Assembly: GCA_000027065.2 (NCBI GenBank)
Contig: FN543093.2
Span: 2,050,074-2,114,073 of the forward strand
DNA from: Cronobacter turicensis z3032
Lineage (GTDB): Bacteria; Pseudomonadota; Gammaproteobacteria; Enterobacterales; Enterobacteriaceae
Reading direction: 5' to 3'
Length of the DNA: 64,000 nt
Shown: in pieces, positions 47,546 through 57,809 of the stretch
How positions within the stretch are numbered: the stretch's first letter is position 1
Layout of the letters: every line of letters begins with the position of its first letter
The notes under the pieces: generated by a model
The model's database searches: none
Seen by the model: only the letters and a program-made list of their open reading frames with translations
What the model was told of the DNA's origin: nothing
Program-made: the position numbers and the translations under genes

Positions 47546-49045
47546 TTATGCGTGCGCGGTATCCGTTTCTTTCGGTTTGTCTTCCTGCGTCATGCGGTTA
47601 AGCAGCGGCGCAGTGAGCAGCATCAGCACAGCGATAACGCCAGTGGCGATACCAATCTGCATGAAGACGCGGCCGTAGACTTCCAGCGACTGCAGCGGGT
47701 CGGACACGTTTTCCGGCACCGCCATCAGGTTCGCCACTTTACCGGCGATCATCGCCGCGCCAGCGGTAGTCAGGAACCAGCTGCCCATAATGAAGCCCAT
47801 CAGACGCTGCGGCACCAGCTGTGCGACCATCGCAAGGCCAAGACCCGAGATCATCAGCTCCCCGATACTTTGCAGCGCGTAGCTCAGGATCAGCCAGTTT
47901 ACGGAGACGATACCGGCTTCAGAGGCGAATTTCGCGCCCAGCGGCAGTACCAGGAACGCGCCAGAGCACAGCAGCATACCGATGGTGAATTTAAACGGCA
48001 TCGGCAGACGGTCGCCCATTTTGTTGTAGATAGCCGCCAGAATGGGGCTGCCAATCATGATCCAGAACGGGTTCAGCGCCTGGAACTGCTCCGGCTGGAA
48101 CGCGATACCCAGAATGGAGTGCTCAACGTTGCGGATGGCGAAGAAGTTCAGGGACGTCGGCATCTGCTGATACAGCACGAAGAACACAATCGCTTCGAGC
48201 ATCAGGATAAACGCGACGATCATTTTGCGGCGCGCGGCGCCCTGCATGGCGAACGCTTCTTTCGCGAAAATAATCACGATACCGAGAGCGACAACGCCCA
48301 GCACCAGACGCGCGATGCCCTGGTTATGGAGCAGCCAGGTGGCGATGGCGACCAGTACGACGATACCCACGATAGTCGCCAGCAGTTTACCCACATGCAG
48401 CGGGGCGAAGTCGGGTTTGGAGCCGTAATCTTTTACCCACTTTTTGCAGAAGATGAAGTTGACCAGCGTTATCAGCATCCCGACGAAGCTCAGCGAGAAC
48501 GCCACGCTCCAGCCGAATTTCTCAGCCAGCCACGGGGTCGCCAGCATAGAGAAGAACGAACCGATATTGATAGCCATGTAATACATGGTGAATGCGCCGT
48601 CGAGACGCGGGTCATCTTTCTCGTAGCAGGTTGAGAGCAGGGCCGACGGGTTGGCTTTAAACAGGCCGTTACCCACCGCGATGGTCGCCATACCGAAGTA
48701 GACGATTGCCGCGTCGTGACCGGACCAGGCCACCAGCGCATAGCCGATAGCCAGCACAATCGTGCCGAGCATAATCACGCGTTTGGTGCCGAGCACTTTA
48801 TCGCCCAGCCAGCCGCCGATAGCCACCAGGCCATACACCAGCGCGCTGAAGGAGGAGAACAATGTAATGGAATCCGCTTCCGACATACCCAGCTGTTTAA
48901 CCAGGTAAACGGCCATGATCCCTTGCAGGCCGTAGAAACCGAAACGCTCCCATAACTCAATAGAGAAAATGAGATAGAACGATCTCGGTTGTTTGAAAGC
49001 GTTCATACTCACGCTTTCTGCTGGTTTTTTGTTTGCAGTCGACAC
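47546..49045 (-). CDS. dtpA: dipeptide/tripeptide:proton symporter DtpA
   Basis: DtpA (TppB, YdgR) imports di- and tripeptides with protons. The 499-residue POT-family protein carries the [10 protein letters not shown] signature (ExxER-type motif), [10 protein letters not shown] and about fourteen hydrophobic segments. The start is GTG at 49045 ([13 protein letters not shown]), aligned with E. coli, with GAGG upstream; a longer frame to 49111 lacks support. A 592-bp upstream region contains a consensus CRP site. Confidence 0.94.
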   Translation of the reverse strand: MSTANKKPAESVSMNAFKQPRSFYLIFSIELWERFGFYGLQGIMAVYLVKQLGMSEADSITLFSSFSALVYGLVAIGGWLGDKVLGTKRVIMLGTIVLAIGYALVAWSGHDAAIVYFGMATIAVGNGLFKANPSALLSTCYEKDDPRLDGAFTMYYMAINIGSFFSMLATPWLAEKFGWSVAFSLSFVGMLITLVNFIFCKKWVKDYGSKPDFAPLHVGKLLATIVGIVVLVAIATWLLHNQGIARLVLGVVALGIVIIFAKEAFAMQGAARRKMIVAFILMLEAIVFFVLYQQMPTSLNFFAIRNVEHSILGIAFQPEQFQALNPFWIMIGSPILAAIYNKMGDRLPMPFKFTIGMLLCSGAFLVLPLGAKFASEAGIVSVNWLILSYALQSIGELMISGLGLAMVAQLVPQRLMGFIMGSWFLTTAGAAMIAGKVANLMAVPENVSDPLQSLEVYGRVFMQIGIATGVIAVLMLLTAPLLNRMTQEDKPKETDTAHA

Positions 49046-49637
49046 ATATACCTCTTTTTTTACAGCCCGCATTAACCGCGGGGGTGGTATGCGCGTGGTG
49101 CCTGGCGGCATGCGCTTTTATTGTTATATGAAGTGAGAAACGGCGGGTAATGTTCACTATCCTGACCGCTGGCACAAGGCTTTTGTAATAATCTGTTACA
49201 TATAAGCCGGGCGGGATAATCAGCCATTCGTTTCGCTAACAGTCAGCGTTAAATTTCATGATAAGAGCAATTGTAGATTTTTTAACTGCTGAAGTGCGAG
49301 CTGAAGCGGCTCATGGTTATATGTTCTGCTGATTAACCTTTCAGGCAGTCAGATAGACCTGAATATCAGAGAAAGCCCGATATTTATGTTATTGGTGACA
49401 GTGATAACCGAGGTGCCGCAAGGCTTACAGCCGAATATTGCAACGGAAATTTAACAGAATGTTGCAAATGTGATGATTCTCACAAATCTATAGAAAATTC
49501 CTGTCGAAAAAAAACGATTAACCTGACGAACTGATTTAAGGCGGGATAATGGACGTGACAACGAGGTGATGAAAAAGCCTTCCGCGACGATAATCGCGCG
49601 ACGATGGTGTCTGAGATGACCACCGTCGCGCCGTTAA
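49046..49637. other. 592-bp region between dtpA and nth
   Basis: No protein gene is convincing here. It contains a consensus CRP site (49469-49484), a hairpin near 49594-49627 (GACGGTGGTC/GACACCATCGTC on the minus strand) that may end the rsx-nth transcript, and an A+T-rich leader towards dtpA. The dtpA promoter must lie here, and the length leaves room for a long leader or a small RNA. Confidence 0.5.
49469..49484. promoter_or_regulatory. consensus CRP-binding site
   Basis: TGTGA-TGATTC-TCACA has both CRP half-sites perfect at the correct 6-bp spacing, in the context AAATGTGA...TCACAAAT. It is about 424 nt upstream of the dtpA start codon. Confidence 0.75.
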
Positions 49638-50273
49638 CTACTCGTACACTTTTTCTGCGTATTCGCACAGATCTTCTATGATGCAGGAGCCGCAGCGTGG
49701 CTTACGGGCAATGCAGGTGTAGCGTCCATGGAGGATGAGCCAGTGGTGGCAATCAACTTTAAATTCCGCTGGCACCACTTTTAACAGCTTCTCTTCGACG
49801 GCTTCGACATTCTTACCGGGCGCAAATTTGGTGCGGTTGCTGACGCGAAAAATATGCGTATCAACGGCGATCGTCGGCCAGCCAAACGCGGTATTAAGCA
49901 CCACATTCGCCGTTTTACGCCCGACGCCCGGCAGCGCTTCCAGCGCCGCGCGATCTTCCGGCACCTCGCCGCCGTGCTGCTCAAGCAGAATACGGCACGT
50001 TTTTATCACGTTCTCCGCTTTGCTGTTAAACAGCCCGATGGTTTTGATGTATTCCTTCACGCCGTCAACGCCGAGCGCCAGCATCGCTTCAGGCGTGTTG
50101 GCGACAGGGTAGAGCTTCGCCGTGGCTTTATTGACGCTCACGTCGGTGGCCTGCGCCGAGAGCAGAACGGCAATTAAAAGCTCAAACGGGCTGGTGAAAT
50201 GCAGCTCTGTCGTCGGATGCGGATTGTTCTCGCGCAGTCGGGTAAGAATTTCGATGCGTTTTGCCTGGTTCAT
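49638..50273 (-). CDS. nth: endonuclease III
   Basis: Nth is a DNA glycosylase/AP lyase that removes oxidised pyrimidines. The 211-residue protein has the helix-hairpin-helix [13 protein letters not shown] with the catalytic lysine, the aspartate in [12 protein letters not shown], and a [4Fe-4S] site C-x6-C-x2-C-x5-C near the C-terminus ([17 protein letters not shown]). Its ATG overlaps the rsxE stop (ATGA), so it is the last gene of the rsx operon, as in E. coli. Confidence 0.97.
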   Translation of the reverse strand: MNQAKRIEILTRLRENNPHPTTELHFTSPFELLIAVLLSAQATDVSVNKATAKLYPVANTPEAMLALGVDGVKEYIKTIGLFNSKAENVIKTCRILLEQHGGEVPEDRAALEALPGVGRKTANVVLNTAFGWPTIAVDTHIFRVSNRTKFAPGKNVEAVEEKLLKVVPAEFKVDCHHWLILHGRYTCIARKPRCGSCIIEDLCEYAEKVYE

Positions 50274-50956
50274 GACGCTTTTTCCGCAGCCGCCTCCACC
50301 ACAACCGGTTTCGCGGCGCGGCGTTTCATTCGCTCGTCAATCAGGTATTTCACTGCCAGCATCATACCGAGGCCGATAAAGGCGCCCGGCGGTAGCATCG
50401 CCAGCAGGAACGGCGTATCCGTATGGAACACTTCGACACGCAGCACGCGCGCCCAACTGCCGAGCAGGCCGTCAGCGCCGTCAAACAGCGTGCCGTTGCC
50501 GAGAATTTCACGCAGCGAGCCGAGCACGAACATCGCGCCGGTGGCCCCCATGCCGATGGCAAAGCCGTCGAGCGCCGAGAGCAGCGGGCCGTTTTTGGCG
50601 GCGAACGCTTCGGCGCGGCCGACCACAATACAGTTCGTGACGATAAGCGGGATGAAAATGCCGAGCGACTGGTACAGCCCGAACGCATAGGCGTTGATCA
50701 GCATCTGCACGATGCTCACCACCGCCGCGATAATCATCACGTAGATGGGAATACGGATCTCGCCCGGCATCCAACGGCGGAATGTCGAGACAGAGGCATT
50801 GGTCAGCACCAGCACCAGTGTGGTGGCAAGGCCGAGGCCGAGCGCGTTGGTGGCGGTAGAGGTCACGGCCAGCAGCGGACACATGCCGAGCAGCTGCACC
50901 AGCGCCGAGTTATTTTTCCATAACCCGTTAACCAGAATTGATTTCACGTCATTCAT
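50270..50956 (-). CDS. rsxE: electron transport complex subunit RsxE
   Basis: RsxE (RnfE) is an inner-membrane subunit of the ion-coupled electron transport complex that keeps SoxR reduced in E. coli. The 228-residue protein has about six membrane segments and the [20 protein letters not shown] and [18 protein letters not shown] blocks shared with RsxA. The start at 50956 ([15 protein letters not shown]) aligns with E. coli; it overlaps rsxG by 8 nt and nth by 4 nt. Confidence 0.94.
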   Translation of the reverse strand: MNDVKSILVNGLWKNNSALVQLLGMCPLLAVTSTATNALGLGLATTLVLVLTNASVSTFRRWMPGEIRIPIYVMIIAAVVSIVQMLINAYAFGLYQSLGIFIPLIVTNCIVVGRAEAFAAKNGPLLSALDGFAIGMGATGAMFVLGSLREILGNGTLFDGADGLLGSWARVLRVEVFHTDTPFLLAMLPPGAFIGLGMMLAVKYLIDERMKRRAAKPVVVEAAAEKAS

Positions 50957-51578
50957 GGGTGTCTCCACAGGAAGGCAGGGTGGCAAGCTGCGGCGCCAGC
51001 GTCTGGGCGTACAGGCCCGCGCGTTTTACCGCGTTCACCACCGCGCGCGGGGTGATCGTCGCGCCCGTAAACTGGTCGAACTGGCCGCCATCTTTTTTCA
51101 CCGCCCAGCGGGTATCATCCGGCCCGTGGATCACCTGACCGGTAAAACCGGTGATCCAGTTGCTGATGCGGGTTTCGATTTTATCGCCAAGCCCTGGCGT
51201 CTCATGATGCTCCGTGACGCGGGTGCCGAGCACGGTGCCGTTGAAATCCGCGCCGACCAGCAGTTGTATCGCGCCGGAATAACCGTCTGGCGCCGTCGCC
51301 TGCATCACGACCGCCACCGGCGTATCGCCTTTACGCGCCACCCACAACTGCTTTTCGCCGCGGCCGAGCGCGGCCGCACTCACAAGATAGCAGCTTTGCT
51401 GAATATCGTTGTCATACATCTCGGGCGGCAGCACCTGATCGAACAGCTGTTTCTGCTGGAGCGCCGCCTGGCCTTCAATCGTGGTTTTCGTCAGTGCGTT
51501 GACCATTGCCGTAAGACCGGTCGTCAGCGCCGCGAAAACGGCGAGCGTCACGCCATGTTTCTGAATCGTTTTTAGCAT
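50949..51578 (-). CDS. rsxG: electron transport complex subunit RsxG
   Basis: RsxG (RnfG) carries covalently bound FMN on the periplasmic side. The 209-residue protein has one N-terminal membrane segment (about 9-29) and the flavinylation motif FTGATIT near residue 173, whose last Thr would accept FMN. It lies 9 nt after rsxD. Confidence 0.95.
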   Translation of the reverse strand: MLKTIQKHGVTLAVFAALTTGLTAMVNALTKTTIEGQAALQQKQLFDQVLPPEMYDNDIQQSCYLVSAAALGRGEKQLWVARKGDTPVAVVMQATAPDGYSGAIQLLVGADFNGTVLGTRVTEHHETPGLGDKIETRISNWITGFTGQVIHGPDDTRWAVKKDGGQFDQFTGATITPRAVVNAVKRAGLYAQTLAPQLATLPSCGDTHE

Positions 51579-51587
51579 AGGCTCCCC

Positions 51588-52640
51588 TTACCGGTGACCG
51601 TAAACCCGCGGGCGGGTGTAGTAATCGATGAGTGGCACGGTGATATTCGCCAGCAGCACGGCAAACGCCACGCCGTCCGGGTAGCCGCCGAAGCTGCGAA
51701 TCAACCACACCAGCAGGCCTGCCAGCGCGCCGAAGACCAGACGCCCTTTGTTGGTAGTGGAGGCCGTCACCGGATCGGTAAGGATAAAGAACGCGCCAAG
51801 CATCGTCGCGCCTGACAGCAAATGCATCAGCGGCGACAGGAATCTCTCCGGCGCGATAAGCCAGCCGAGCGTCGAGCACACCGCAAGCGTGACCAGGAAA
51901 CTGGCCGGGATATGCCAGCGGATCGTGCCGCGCGCGAGCAGAAACAGACCGCCCGCCAGATAAGCCAGATTGACCCACTGCCAGCCGAGGCCCGCCAGCG
52001 CGCCGCCGTAAATCGGCGCTTCCAGCAGTTCGCCTGCCGGATGGCCGGCGTGCAGGCCGGTTTTAAAGGTATCCAGCGGCGTGGCCTGGCTTACGCCGTC
52101 AATGCCCATACGCAACTGTGACATGGTATCGCCGCTGGCGGTTACGCCGTGGAAAATGACCTGTAGCGCGTCGAGAAAACCCGGTGCCGTGGCGGCGATC
52201 TGCTGCGGCGGCAACCAGTTGGTCATCTGTACCGGGAATGAGATAAGCAATACCACATAGCCAATCATCGCCGGGTTAAACGGGTTGTGGCCAAGCCCGC
52301 CGTAGAGCTGTTTGGCGATGATGACCGCGAATACGGTGCCAAGCACCACCATCCACCACGGCGCCAGGGGGGGAATGCTCACGCCCAGCAGCAGACCGGT
52401 CAGCAGAGCGGAGTTGTCGCCAAGATGGCTTTTCAGCGGCAGTTTGCGCATGCGAACCACCAGCGCTTCGCTGGCAAGCGCGCTGACGATGGCTAACAGA
52501 ATCTGCACCAGGCTGCCGTAGCCGAAAAAGTACCACTGCACGGCGATGCCCGGCACGGTGGCCAGCGTCACCAGCATCATGATACGCGACGTCTGGCGCT
52601 GGTTATGGGTATAAGGGGAACTCGCGATTCTGAAAACCAT
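51588..52640 (-). CDS. rsxD: electron transport complex subunit RsxD
   Basis: RsxD (RnfD) is a NqrB-like membrane subunit that binds flavin. The 350-residue protein starts [20 protein letters not shown], has eight to ten hydrophobic segments and the conserved [15 protein letters not shown] and [20 protein letters not shown] blocks. The conserved flavin-acceptor threonine near ATPLDTFKT is present. Its start codon directly abuts the rsxC stop. Confidence 0.94.
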   Translation of the reverse strand: MVFRIASSPYTHNQRQTSRIMMLVTLATVPGIAVQWYFFGYGSLVQILLAIVSALASEALVVRMRKLPLKSHLGDNSALLTGLLLGVSIPPLAPWWMVVLGTVFAVIIAKQLYGGLGHNPFNPAMIGYVVLLISFPVQMTNWLPPQQIAATAPGFLDALQVIFHGVTASGDTMSQLRMGIDGVSQATPLDTFKTGLHAGHPAGELLEAPIYGGALAGLGWQWVNLAYLAGGLFLLARGTIRWHIPASFLVTLAVCSTLGWLIAPERFLSPLMHLLSGATMLGAFFILTDPVTASTTNKGRLVFGALAGLLVWLIRSFGGYPDGVAFAVLLANITVPLIDYYTRPRVYGHR

Positions 52641-55190
52641 TTAATCCTCGTTAACAACCTTTTCAGCAGCCTTGCGCGCCTGCACACGAGCAATCGCGGC
52701 GGCAACGGCGGCCTTGCGCGGATCGTCCGCTTCATCTTCTTCTTCGTTCGCCGCCTGCGCGCGCTCATTCACCTGCGCCGCTTTGCGGGCTTTGGCGCGC
52801 TCAATAGCGGCTTCCACGGCCGCTTTGCGCGGGTCGACCGGCTCGGCCGGTTTTCCGTCTGCGGTCGCGTTTTCCCCGGCCTGCGCTGCTTTGCGGGCTT
52901 TGGCGCGGGCAATGGCGGCTTCCACGGCGGCTTTGCGCGGGTCGACCGGCTCGGCCGGTTTTTCGTCTGCGGTCGCGTTTTCCCCGGCCTGCGCCGCTTT
53001 GCGGGCTTTGGCGCGGGTGATGGCGGCTTCCACGGCGGCCTTGCGCGGGTCGACCGGCTCGGCCGGTTTTTCATCTGCGGTCGCGTTTTCCCCGGCCTGC
53101 GCCGCTTTGCGGGCTTTGGCGCGGGTGATGGCGGCTTCCACGGCGGCCTTGCGCGGGTCGACCGGCTCGGCCGGTTTTTCATCTGCGGTCGCGTTTTCCC
53201 CGGCCTGCGCTGCTTTGCGGGCTTTGGCGCGGGCAATGGCGGCTTCCACGGCGGCTTTGCGCGGGTCGACCGGCTCGGCAGGTTTTTCGTCTGCGGTCGC
53301 GTTTTCCCCGGCTTGCGCTGCTTTGCGGGCTTTGGCGCGGGCAATGGCGGCTTCCACGGCGGCTTTGCGCGGGTCGACCGGCTCGGCAGGTTTTTCGTCT
53401 GCGGTCGCGTTTTCCCCGGCCTGCGCCGCTTTGCGGGCTTTGGCGCGCTCAATAGCGGCTTCCACGGCGGCCTTGCGCGGGTCGACTGAGTCTGCTGTCG
53501 CGTCAATTTCAGGCTCGGTCGCTTCGTGCGCAGGCACGGAGCTGTTGGCGGCCATCGCCTGCTGGACTTTCTCCGCCTGACGCGCACGCGCCTCCGCCTT
53601 ACGGGCTTCACGCGCGGCGATCATGGCGCTGTTATCCGGTTTTTCGCCAGCGGCGATCACAACCGGCTGGTCATCGGTTTTCTTCCCGCGCACGCGGGCC
53701 AGCGCCGCCTGAATGGCGTCCTGATCCTGGCCGGAAGGCTGTGCAGCCGATTTTTTATGACGTTCAAGGCGCGCGGCTTTTTCACGTTCGAGACGGGCCT
53801 GGCGCGCCTCAAAGCGCGCTTTGGCTTCGGCGGCGCGTTTTTCTTCTTCGGCGATGGCGCGAATTTCCGCTTTTTCCTGACGGAAATATTGCACCAGCGG
53901 AATATTGCTCGGGCAGACATAGGCGCAGGCGCCGCATTCGATGCAGTCAGCCAGATTGTGGGCGGTGGCTTTGTCGTGCTGCTGGCCGACGCTGAACCAG
54001 TAAAGCTGCTGCGGCAGCAGATCGGCCGGGCAGGCGTCAGCGCAGGCGCTACAACGGATGCAGTGCTGCTCTTCCTGCGGCGCGCCCATCTCGGTTGCCG
54101 AGGGAGCCAGCAGGCAGTTGGTGATTTTCACGACCGGCACGTCAAGGCCGGGCAGGGTGAAGCCCATCAGCGGCCCGCCCATGATCACCAGTTGTTCGCT
54201 GGTCGGGATAAATCCTGCATGTTCCAGCAGGTGGCGCACCGGCGTGCCGATACGCGCCCAGACGTTACCCGGGCGGCCCACGGCTTCGCCTGTCAGCGTC
54301 ACCACGCGCTCGGTCAGCGGCTCGCCGTCAATGATGGCGCGCTTGACGGCAAAGGCGGTGCCGACGTTCTGCATCAGTACGCCGATGTCAGAGGAACGAC
54401 CGCCGTGCGGCACCTGTTTACCGGTCAGGATCTGGGTGAGCTGTTTCGCGCCGCCCGACGGGTATTTGGTCGGGATCACGCGCAGGCGGATTTTATGCTC
54501 GCCATGCAGTACGGCGCGCATCATCGAGATAGCCTGCGGTTTGTTGTCTTCAATGCCGATCAGCACTTCGCGCGGCTGGAGAATGTGCGCCAGGATGCGC
54601 ACGCCGTCGATAATCTGCGCGGCGCAATCCTGCATCAGGCGGTCATCGGCGGTGATATAGGGCTCGCACTCCGCGGCGTTGATAATCAGCGTTTCGATTT
54701 TATCGCCGCCGCCCTGTAGTTTGGTGCCGGTCGGGAAGCCGGCGCCGCCGAGGCCCGCTACGCCGAACTGATGAATACGTTCAATCAGCGCCTCGCGGCT
54801 GCGGCACGAATAGTCGCTCCAGCCGTCGCGGGGGATCCACCTGTCTTCGCCGTCGGCATCGATAATCACGGAAAGCTCCGGCAGAGCGGAAGGGTGCGCT
54901 GTCGGGTGCGGCATAATCGCCGTCACGGTGCCGGAGGTCGACGCGTGTACCGGCAGCATCCGGCCGCGTCCCAGGGTCAACGGCTGGCCGCGCAGGACTT
55001 TATCGCCCGGCGCCACGCAGATCTCGCCTTCGCTGCCGATATGCTGTTTAAGCGGAATAATAAAACGGCCCGGCAGCGGCAACTGACGCAGCGGGGTGCC
55101 GTTAGACTGGGTTTTCATCTCCGGCGGATGAATGCCGCCGTTGAAATCCCAGACTTTCTCTTTTCTGAACGCAGAAAATAACTTAAGCAT
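52641..55190 (-). CDS. rsxC: electron transport complex subunit RsxC with long repeat tail
   Basis: RsxC (RnfC) is the cytoplasmic subunit that accepts electrons from NADH through FMN and passes them via two [4Fe-4S] clusters. The 849-residue product starts [20 protein letters not shown] (55190). It has the [20 protein letters not shown] region and two CxxCxxCxxxCP clusters ([24 protein letters not shown]). After about residue 440 comes a charged Ala/Lys/Arg-rich tail ending in eight copies of a 36-residue unit around [11 protein letters not shown]. It is some 110 residues longer than E. coli RsxC, about three units. The start overlaps rsxB by 8 nt. Confidence 0.95.
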   Translation of the reverse strand: MLKLFSAFRKEKVWDFNGGIHPPEMKTQSNGTPLRQLPLPGRFIIPLKQHIGSEGEICVAPGDKVLRGQPLTLGRGRMLPVHASTSGTVTAIMPHPTAHPSALPELSVIIDADGEDRWIPRDGWSDYSCRSREALIERIHQFGVAGLGGAGFPTGTKLQGGGDKIETLIINAAECEPYITADDRLMQDCAAQIIDGVRILAHILQPREVLIGIEDNKPQAISMMRAVLHGEHKIRLRVIPTKYPSGGAKQLTQILTGKQVPHGGRSSDIGVLMQNVGTAFAVKRAIIDGEPLTERVVTLTGEAVGRPGNVWARIGTPVRHLLEHAGFIPTSEQLVIMGGPLMGFTLPGLDVPVVKITNCLLAPSATEMGAPQEEQHCIRCSACADACPADLLPQQLYWFSVGQQHDKATAHNLADCIECGACAYVCPSNIPLVQYFRQEKAEIRAIAEEEKRAAEAKARFEARQARLEREKAARLERHKKSAAQPSGQDQDAIQAALARVRGKKTDDQPVVIAAGEKPDNSAMIAAREARKAEARARQAEKVQQAMAANSSVPAHEATEPEIDATADSVDPRKAAVEAAIERAKARKAAQAGENATADEKPAEPVDPRKAAVEAAIARAKARKAAQAGENATADEKPAEPVDPRKAAVEAAIARAKARKAAQAGENATADEKPAEPVDPRKAAVEAAITRAKARKAAQAGENATADEKPAEPVDPRKAAVEAAITRAKARKAAQAGENATADEKPAEPVDPRKAAVEAAIARAKARKAAQAGENATADGKPAEPVDPRKAAVEAAIERAKARKAAQVNERAQAANEEEDEADDPRKAAVAAAIARVQARKAAEKVVNED
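52672..53497 (-). repeat. 108-bp tandem repeat array in the rsxC 3' end
   Basis: The segment GGGTCGACCGGCTCGG recurs every 108 bp (for example at 52831 and 52939). Six central units are almost identical at DNA level, differing mainly in one codon (IA, IT or IE before RAKARK); outer copies are more diverged. Eight protein-level copies can be counted. It is in frame, so copy number can change without destroying rsxC. Confidence 0.93.
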
Positions 55191-55761
55191 GTTGTTCCAC
55201 AGGAATGTTACGCACCGGAATGGTGTTGAGATCCCACTTCCAGTTATCCGTTGTGGTGGCGGCCGGGCGCAGTTCAATACACTGCGTCGGGCAGGGGTCT
55301 ACACAGAGATTACAACCGGTGCAGAGGTCGCTCATCACGGTGTGCATGGCGCGGGTGGCGCCGACGATGGCATCTACCGGACAGGCCTGAATACATTTGG
55401 TGCAGCCGATACAGTTCGGCTCGTCGATAACGGCCAGCATGCGTACCGGCTCGGCCATCGCGGCGTCGCCGTCGAGCGGCTGCGGTTCGACATTAAGCAG
55501 CGTGGCGATTTTCTGCATGACCGGCTCGCCGCCAGGCACGCAACGGTTGATCTGCTCGCCGTTATTGGCGACCGCTTCGGCATACGGGCGGCAGCCCGGA
55601 TAGCCGCACTGGCCGCACTGGCTCTGGGGCAGCAGTTCGTCGACCTGATCGACCACGGGGTCTTCTTCGGCGGCGAAGCGGCGCGAGGCGTAGCCCAGCA
55701 GCATGCCGAACAGCAGGGCAAGTAGCGTCAGCGCGATCACCGCGATAACAATCATTTCCAT
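55183..55761 (-). CDS. rsxB: electron transport complex subunit RsxB
   Basis: RsxB (RnfB) is a ferredoxin-like subunit with one N-terminal membrane helix (about 4-26), a CGQCGYPGC four-cysteine cluster near residues 49-57 and two ferredoxin motifs ([24 protein letters not shown]). Its 192 residues equal E. coli RsxB. It starts inside the rsxA stop (TGATG). Confidence 0.96.
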   Translation of the reverse strand: MEMIVIAVIALTLLALLFGMLLGYASRRFAAEEDPVVDQVDELLPQSQCGQCGYPGCRPYAEAVANNGEQINRCVPGGEPVMQKIATLLNVEPQPLDGDAAMAEPVRMLAVIDEPNCIGCTKCIQACPVDAIVGATRAMHTVMSDLCTGCNLCVDPCPTQCIELRPAATTTDNWKWDLNTIPVRNIPVEQHA

Positions 55762-56342
55762 CAGAACTTCACCAGCCCGCTAAAGCCCATAAAGGCCAGA
55801 GACATCAGGCCCGCCGTCACCAGCGCGATCGCGTTGCCGCGAAACGGCAGCGGCACGTCGGCGACGACCAGGCGCTCGCGAATGGCGGCGAACAGCACCA
55901 TGACCAGCGAGAAGCCGACCGCGGCGGAAAAACCATACAGCGCCGACTGCAAAAAGGTGTGGTTCAGATTGATGCTCAGCAGCGCCACGCCCAGTACGGC
56001 GCAGTTCGTGGTAATCAGCGGCAAATAAATGCCCAGCAGGCGATAGAGCGCCGGGCTGGTTTTGCGCACCACCATTTCAGTGAACTGCACCACCACGGCG
56101 ATAACCAGAATAAAGGCCATCGTACGCAGGTAGACCAGCTCAAGCGGCACCAGAATCAGGTGATCGATGATCCATGACAAAATGGTCGCCAGCGTCATCA
56201 CGAACGTCGTCGCCATGCCCATGCCGATCGCGGATTCAAGTTTTTTGGAAACACCCATAAACGGACACAGGCCGAGAAACTTCACAAGAACGAAGTTATT
56301 GACCAGCACCGTTCCAACAAACAACAGCAAATAATCAGTCAT
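55761..56342 (-). CDS. rsxA: electron transport complex subunit RsxA
   Basis: RsxA (RnfA) is a 193-residue, six-segment membrane protein, homologous to RsxE and NqrE. It has [19 protein letters not shown] at the start. It is the first gene of rsxABCDGE-nth, 74 nt after ydgK. Confidence 0.96.
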   Translation of the reverse strand: MTDYLLLFVGTVLVNNFVLVKFLGLCPFMGVSKKLESAIGMGMATTFVMTLATILSWIIDHLILVPLELVYLRTMAFILVIAVVVQFTEMVVRKTSPALYRLLGIYLPLITTNCAVLGVALLSINLNHTFLQSALYGFSAAVGFSLVMVLFAAIRERLVVADVPLPFRGNAIALVTAGLMSLAFMGFSGLVKF

Positions 56343-56416
56343 TATTCGACCTGAAACGAAAAAAGCCGCTCATTATCGGACATCCGACAACGCGCGACAA
56401 CGGGGAATCTGTAAGG

Positions 56417-56860
56417 TTATTTTGCCCTGACAAACGTCTGCTTCACGCGCGCCGAGCGCTTGAAATAGGGCACCAGCAGCGCGGCGGCCAGTAATGGGAA
56501 CAGCAACTGACGCACCGCCAGCGCGTCGCTCACCGGCGAGAACGCGAAAGATTTAATCGCCAGCAGGACGGTGAGCAGCAGCCAGATAATATAGTGGCGC
56601 GGCACGCCCTGACGGCGCCTGAAAAAAGCGATAGTCAGCCAGAGCGTATAGCCCCACATCGCCATGGCGCACAGCATCGAGCCATACCAGAAAAGCACAT
56701 CCGACGTGCCTTGCGCGCTGAGCATTTGGTGCACCTGCGGGGAAGCCAGCCCCATGACATAGAGCGCGACAGCAAGCGAGGTGCTGAGTAAAGACATCAA
56801 TAACCAGGCGAGAGGGGCGAGCAACCAGCCTCCGATGCGCACTGGAGACGCGTCGGTCAT
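56417..56860 (-). CDS. ydgK: DUF2569 membrane protein YdgK
   Basis: The 147-residue protein has four hydrophobic segments (about 10-40, 57-82, 90-110, 115-132) and the GGWLLAP start of DUF2569. The function is unknown. It precedes rsxA on the same strand as in E. coli and may be co-transcribed. Confidence 0.88.
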   Translation of the reverse strand: MTDASPVRIGGWLLAPLAWLLMSLLSTSLAVALYVMGLASPQVHQMLSAQGTSDVLFWYGSMLCAMAMWGYTLWLTIAFFRRRQGVPRHYIIWLLLTVLLAIKSFAFSPVSDALAVRQLLFPLLAAALLVPYFKRSARVKQTFVRAK

Positions 56861-56954
56861 ATAACCTCCCGGGATATAAGTTCAACAAATGGCTAAAGAA
56901 TAATTACAGCGCAAAGATTATAAGGATTTTCTGTCTGATTGCTACCTTTGCGGC

Positions 56955-57170
56955 TTACTGCACGTAACGCCAGACGGTTTTCGGCACCTGACCGAGATCG
57001 TACAGACGACCGCCGGACACCAGCTCCGCGCGGCGGTGATCCGCGGCACGATACATATTGATAATTTCCTGATTATCAGTAAGGGTGTAATTAAGGTGAT
57101 CGAACAATTTCTCCAGACTTTCAAGCGTGCTGATTTTACGAAACTTTAATAAATAGTCCTGAACGGTCAT
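56955..57170 (-). CDS. cnu: H-NS/StpA-binding protein Cnu (YdgT, Hha family)
   Basis: A 71-residue Hha/YmoA paralogue with the family sequence [21 protein letters not shown] and a C-terminal PKTVWRYVQ. Cnu joins H-NS on A+T-rich, usually acquired DNA and strengthens silencing. That is of interest next to SlyA, which counters H-NS, and the A+T-rich T6SS cargo zone of the same window. Confidence 0.95.
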   Translation of the reverse strand: MTVQDYLLKFRKISTLESLEKLFDHLNYTLTDNQEIINMYRAADHRRAELVSGGRLYDLGQVPKTVWRYVQ

Positions 57171-57286
57171 GTTAAACGTTATCCGCGCAATAAAATAATA
57201 AAGGAATGTCGCCGTAAAAGGCGGGCCGGGTAAAGAATAAACGCAAAAACGGGGTTATGCAGGTTTAATAAAAGCCTGAATAACAT

Positions 57287-57505
57287 TTAAGAGTTTTCCT
57301 TGAGAATTAACGCAGGCCCGGCGCCCAGAGAGAAAGAGTAACGCGCTTCGCCAGCGCTGGCAATATCCCGTTCGTGCCGGTTTTCCGCCTTTTTACGACA
57401 ATATGTAAACCACAGCTGGAAACCGTGCACGCCGCACGCGCCTGGCCTATTGATAGCAGACCTGCTATTTCCAGGGGTTTTCAGCCGAGCGGATTGCGCG
57501 TTCAT
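57287..57505 (-). CDS. possible 72-residue protein, unknown
   Basis: The ORF is preceded by AGGAGTGAATAAAAT, a strong ribosome site, and sits where E. coli has the small gene blr between cnu and ydgJ. The product (MNAQSARLKTPGNSRSAINR start) shows no membrane segment, unlike Blr, and no motif that I know. It may be a lineage-specific gene or a chance ORF with a good ribosome site. Confidence 0.35.
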   Translation of the reverse strand: MNAQSARLKTPGNSRSAINRPGACGVHGFQLWFTYCRKKAENRHERDIASAGEARYSFSLGAGPALILKENS

Positions 57506-57809
57506 ATTTTATTCACTCCTGTTACGCGTCAATAATGACGAGATAAACGCCACGCTATTTCTTTTAAGTCGTGTTGCTTATTTCATCAAAACAATAAAGC
57601 GCTCACGTCTCGCCGGATGATGGCTTGTTGTTAATGGAATGCGGCAGAAGGGGGATGTCTTCACCTGCTCGCCAGAATGATTCTGACCCTTGTGAAAAAA
57701 ATGATGAAAATTCTGAAATAAGCCGTTTATTTTCGTTTGGTTGTGAAAGCGTTGAGGCCGCATTGGGAATGGTGTCAAATACGAGGGTTAACTCAGCAGA
57801 GGAATGAAC
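57506..57809. other. 304-bp region upstream of ydgJ
   Basis: This A+T-rich region divides minus-strand genes from ydgJ. I see no blr orthologue and no clear operator. The AGAGGA before 57810 is the ydgJ ribosome site. Confidence 0.5.

Noticed and set aside
52672..53497. CRISPR-like regular spacing
   Set aside because: Units of 108 bp are contiguous and coding, without unique spacers; there are no cas genes.
52605..53611. Three long overlapping ORFs (280-302 codons) in other frames of the rsxC tail
   Set aside because: They are produced by the 108-bp repeat, whose length is a multiple of three, so every frame stays open. Their products are low-complexity repeats, and rsxC is the conserved frame.
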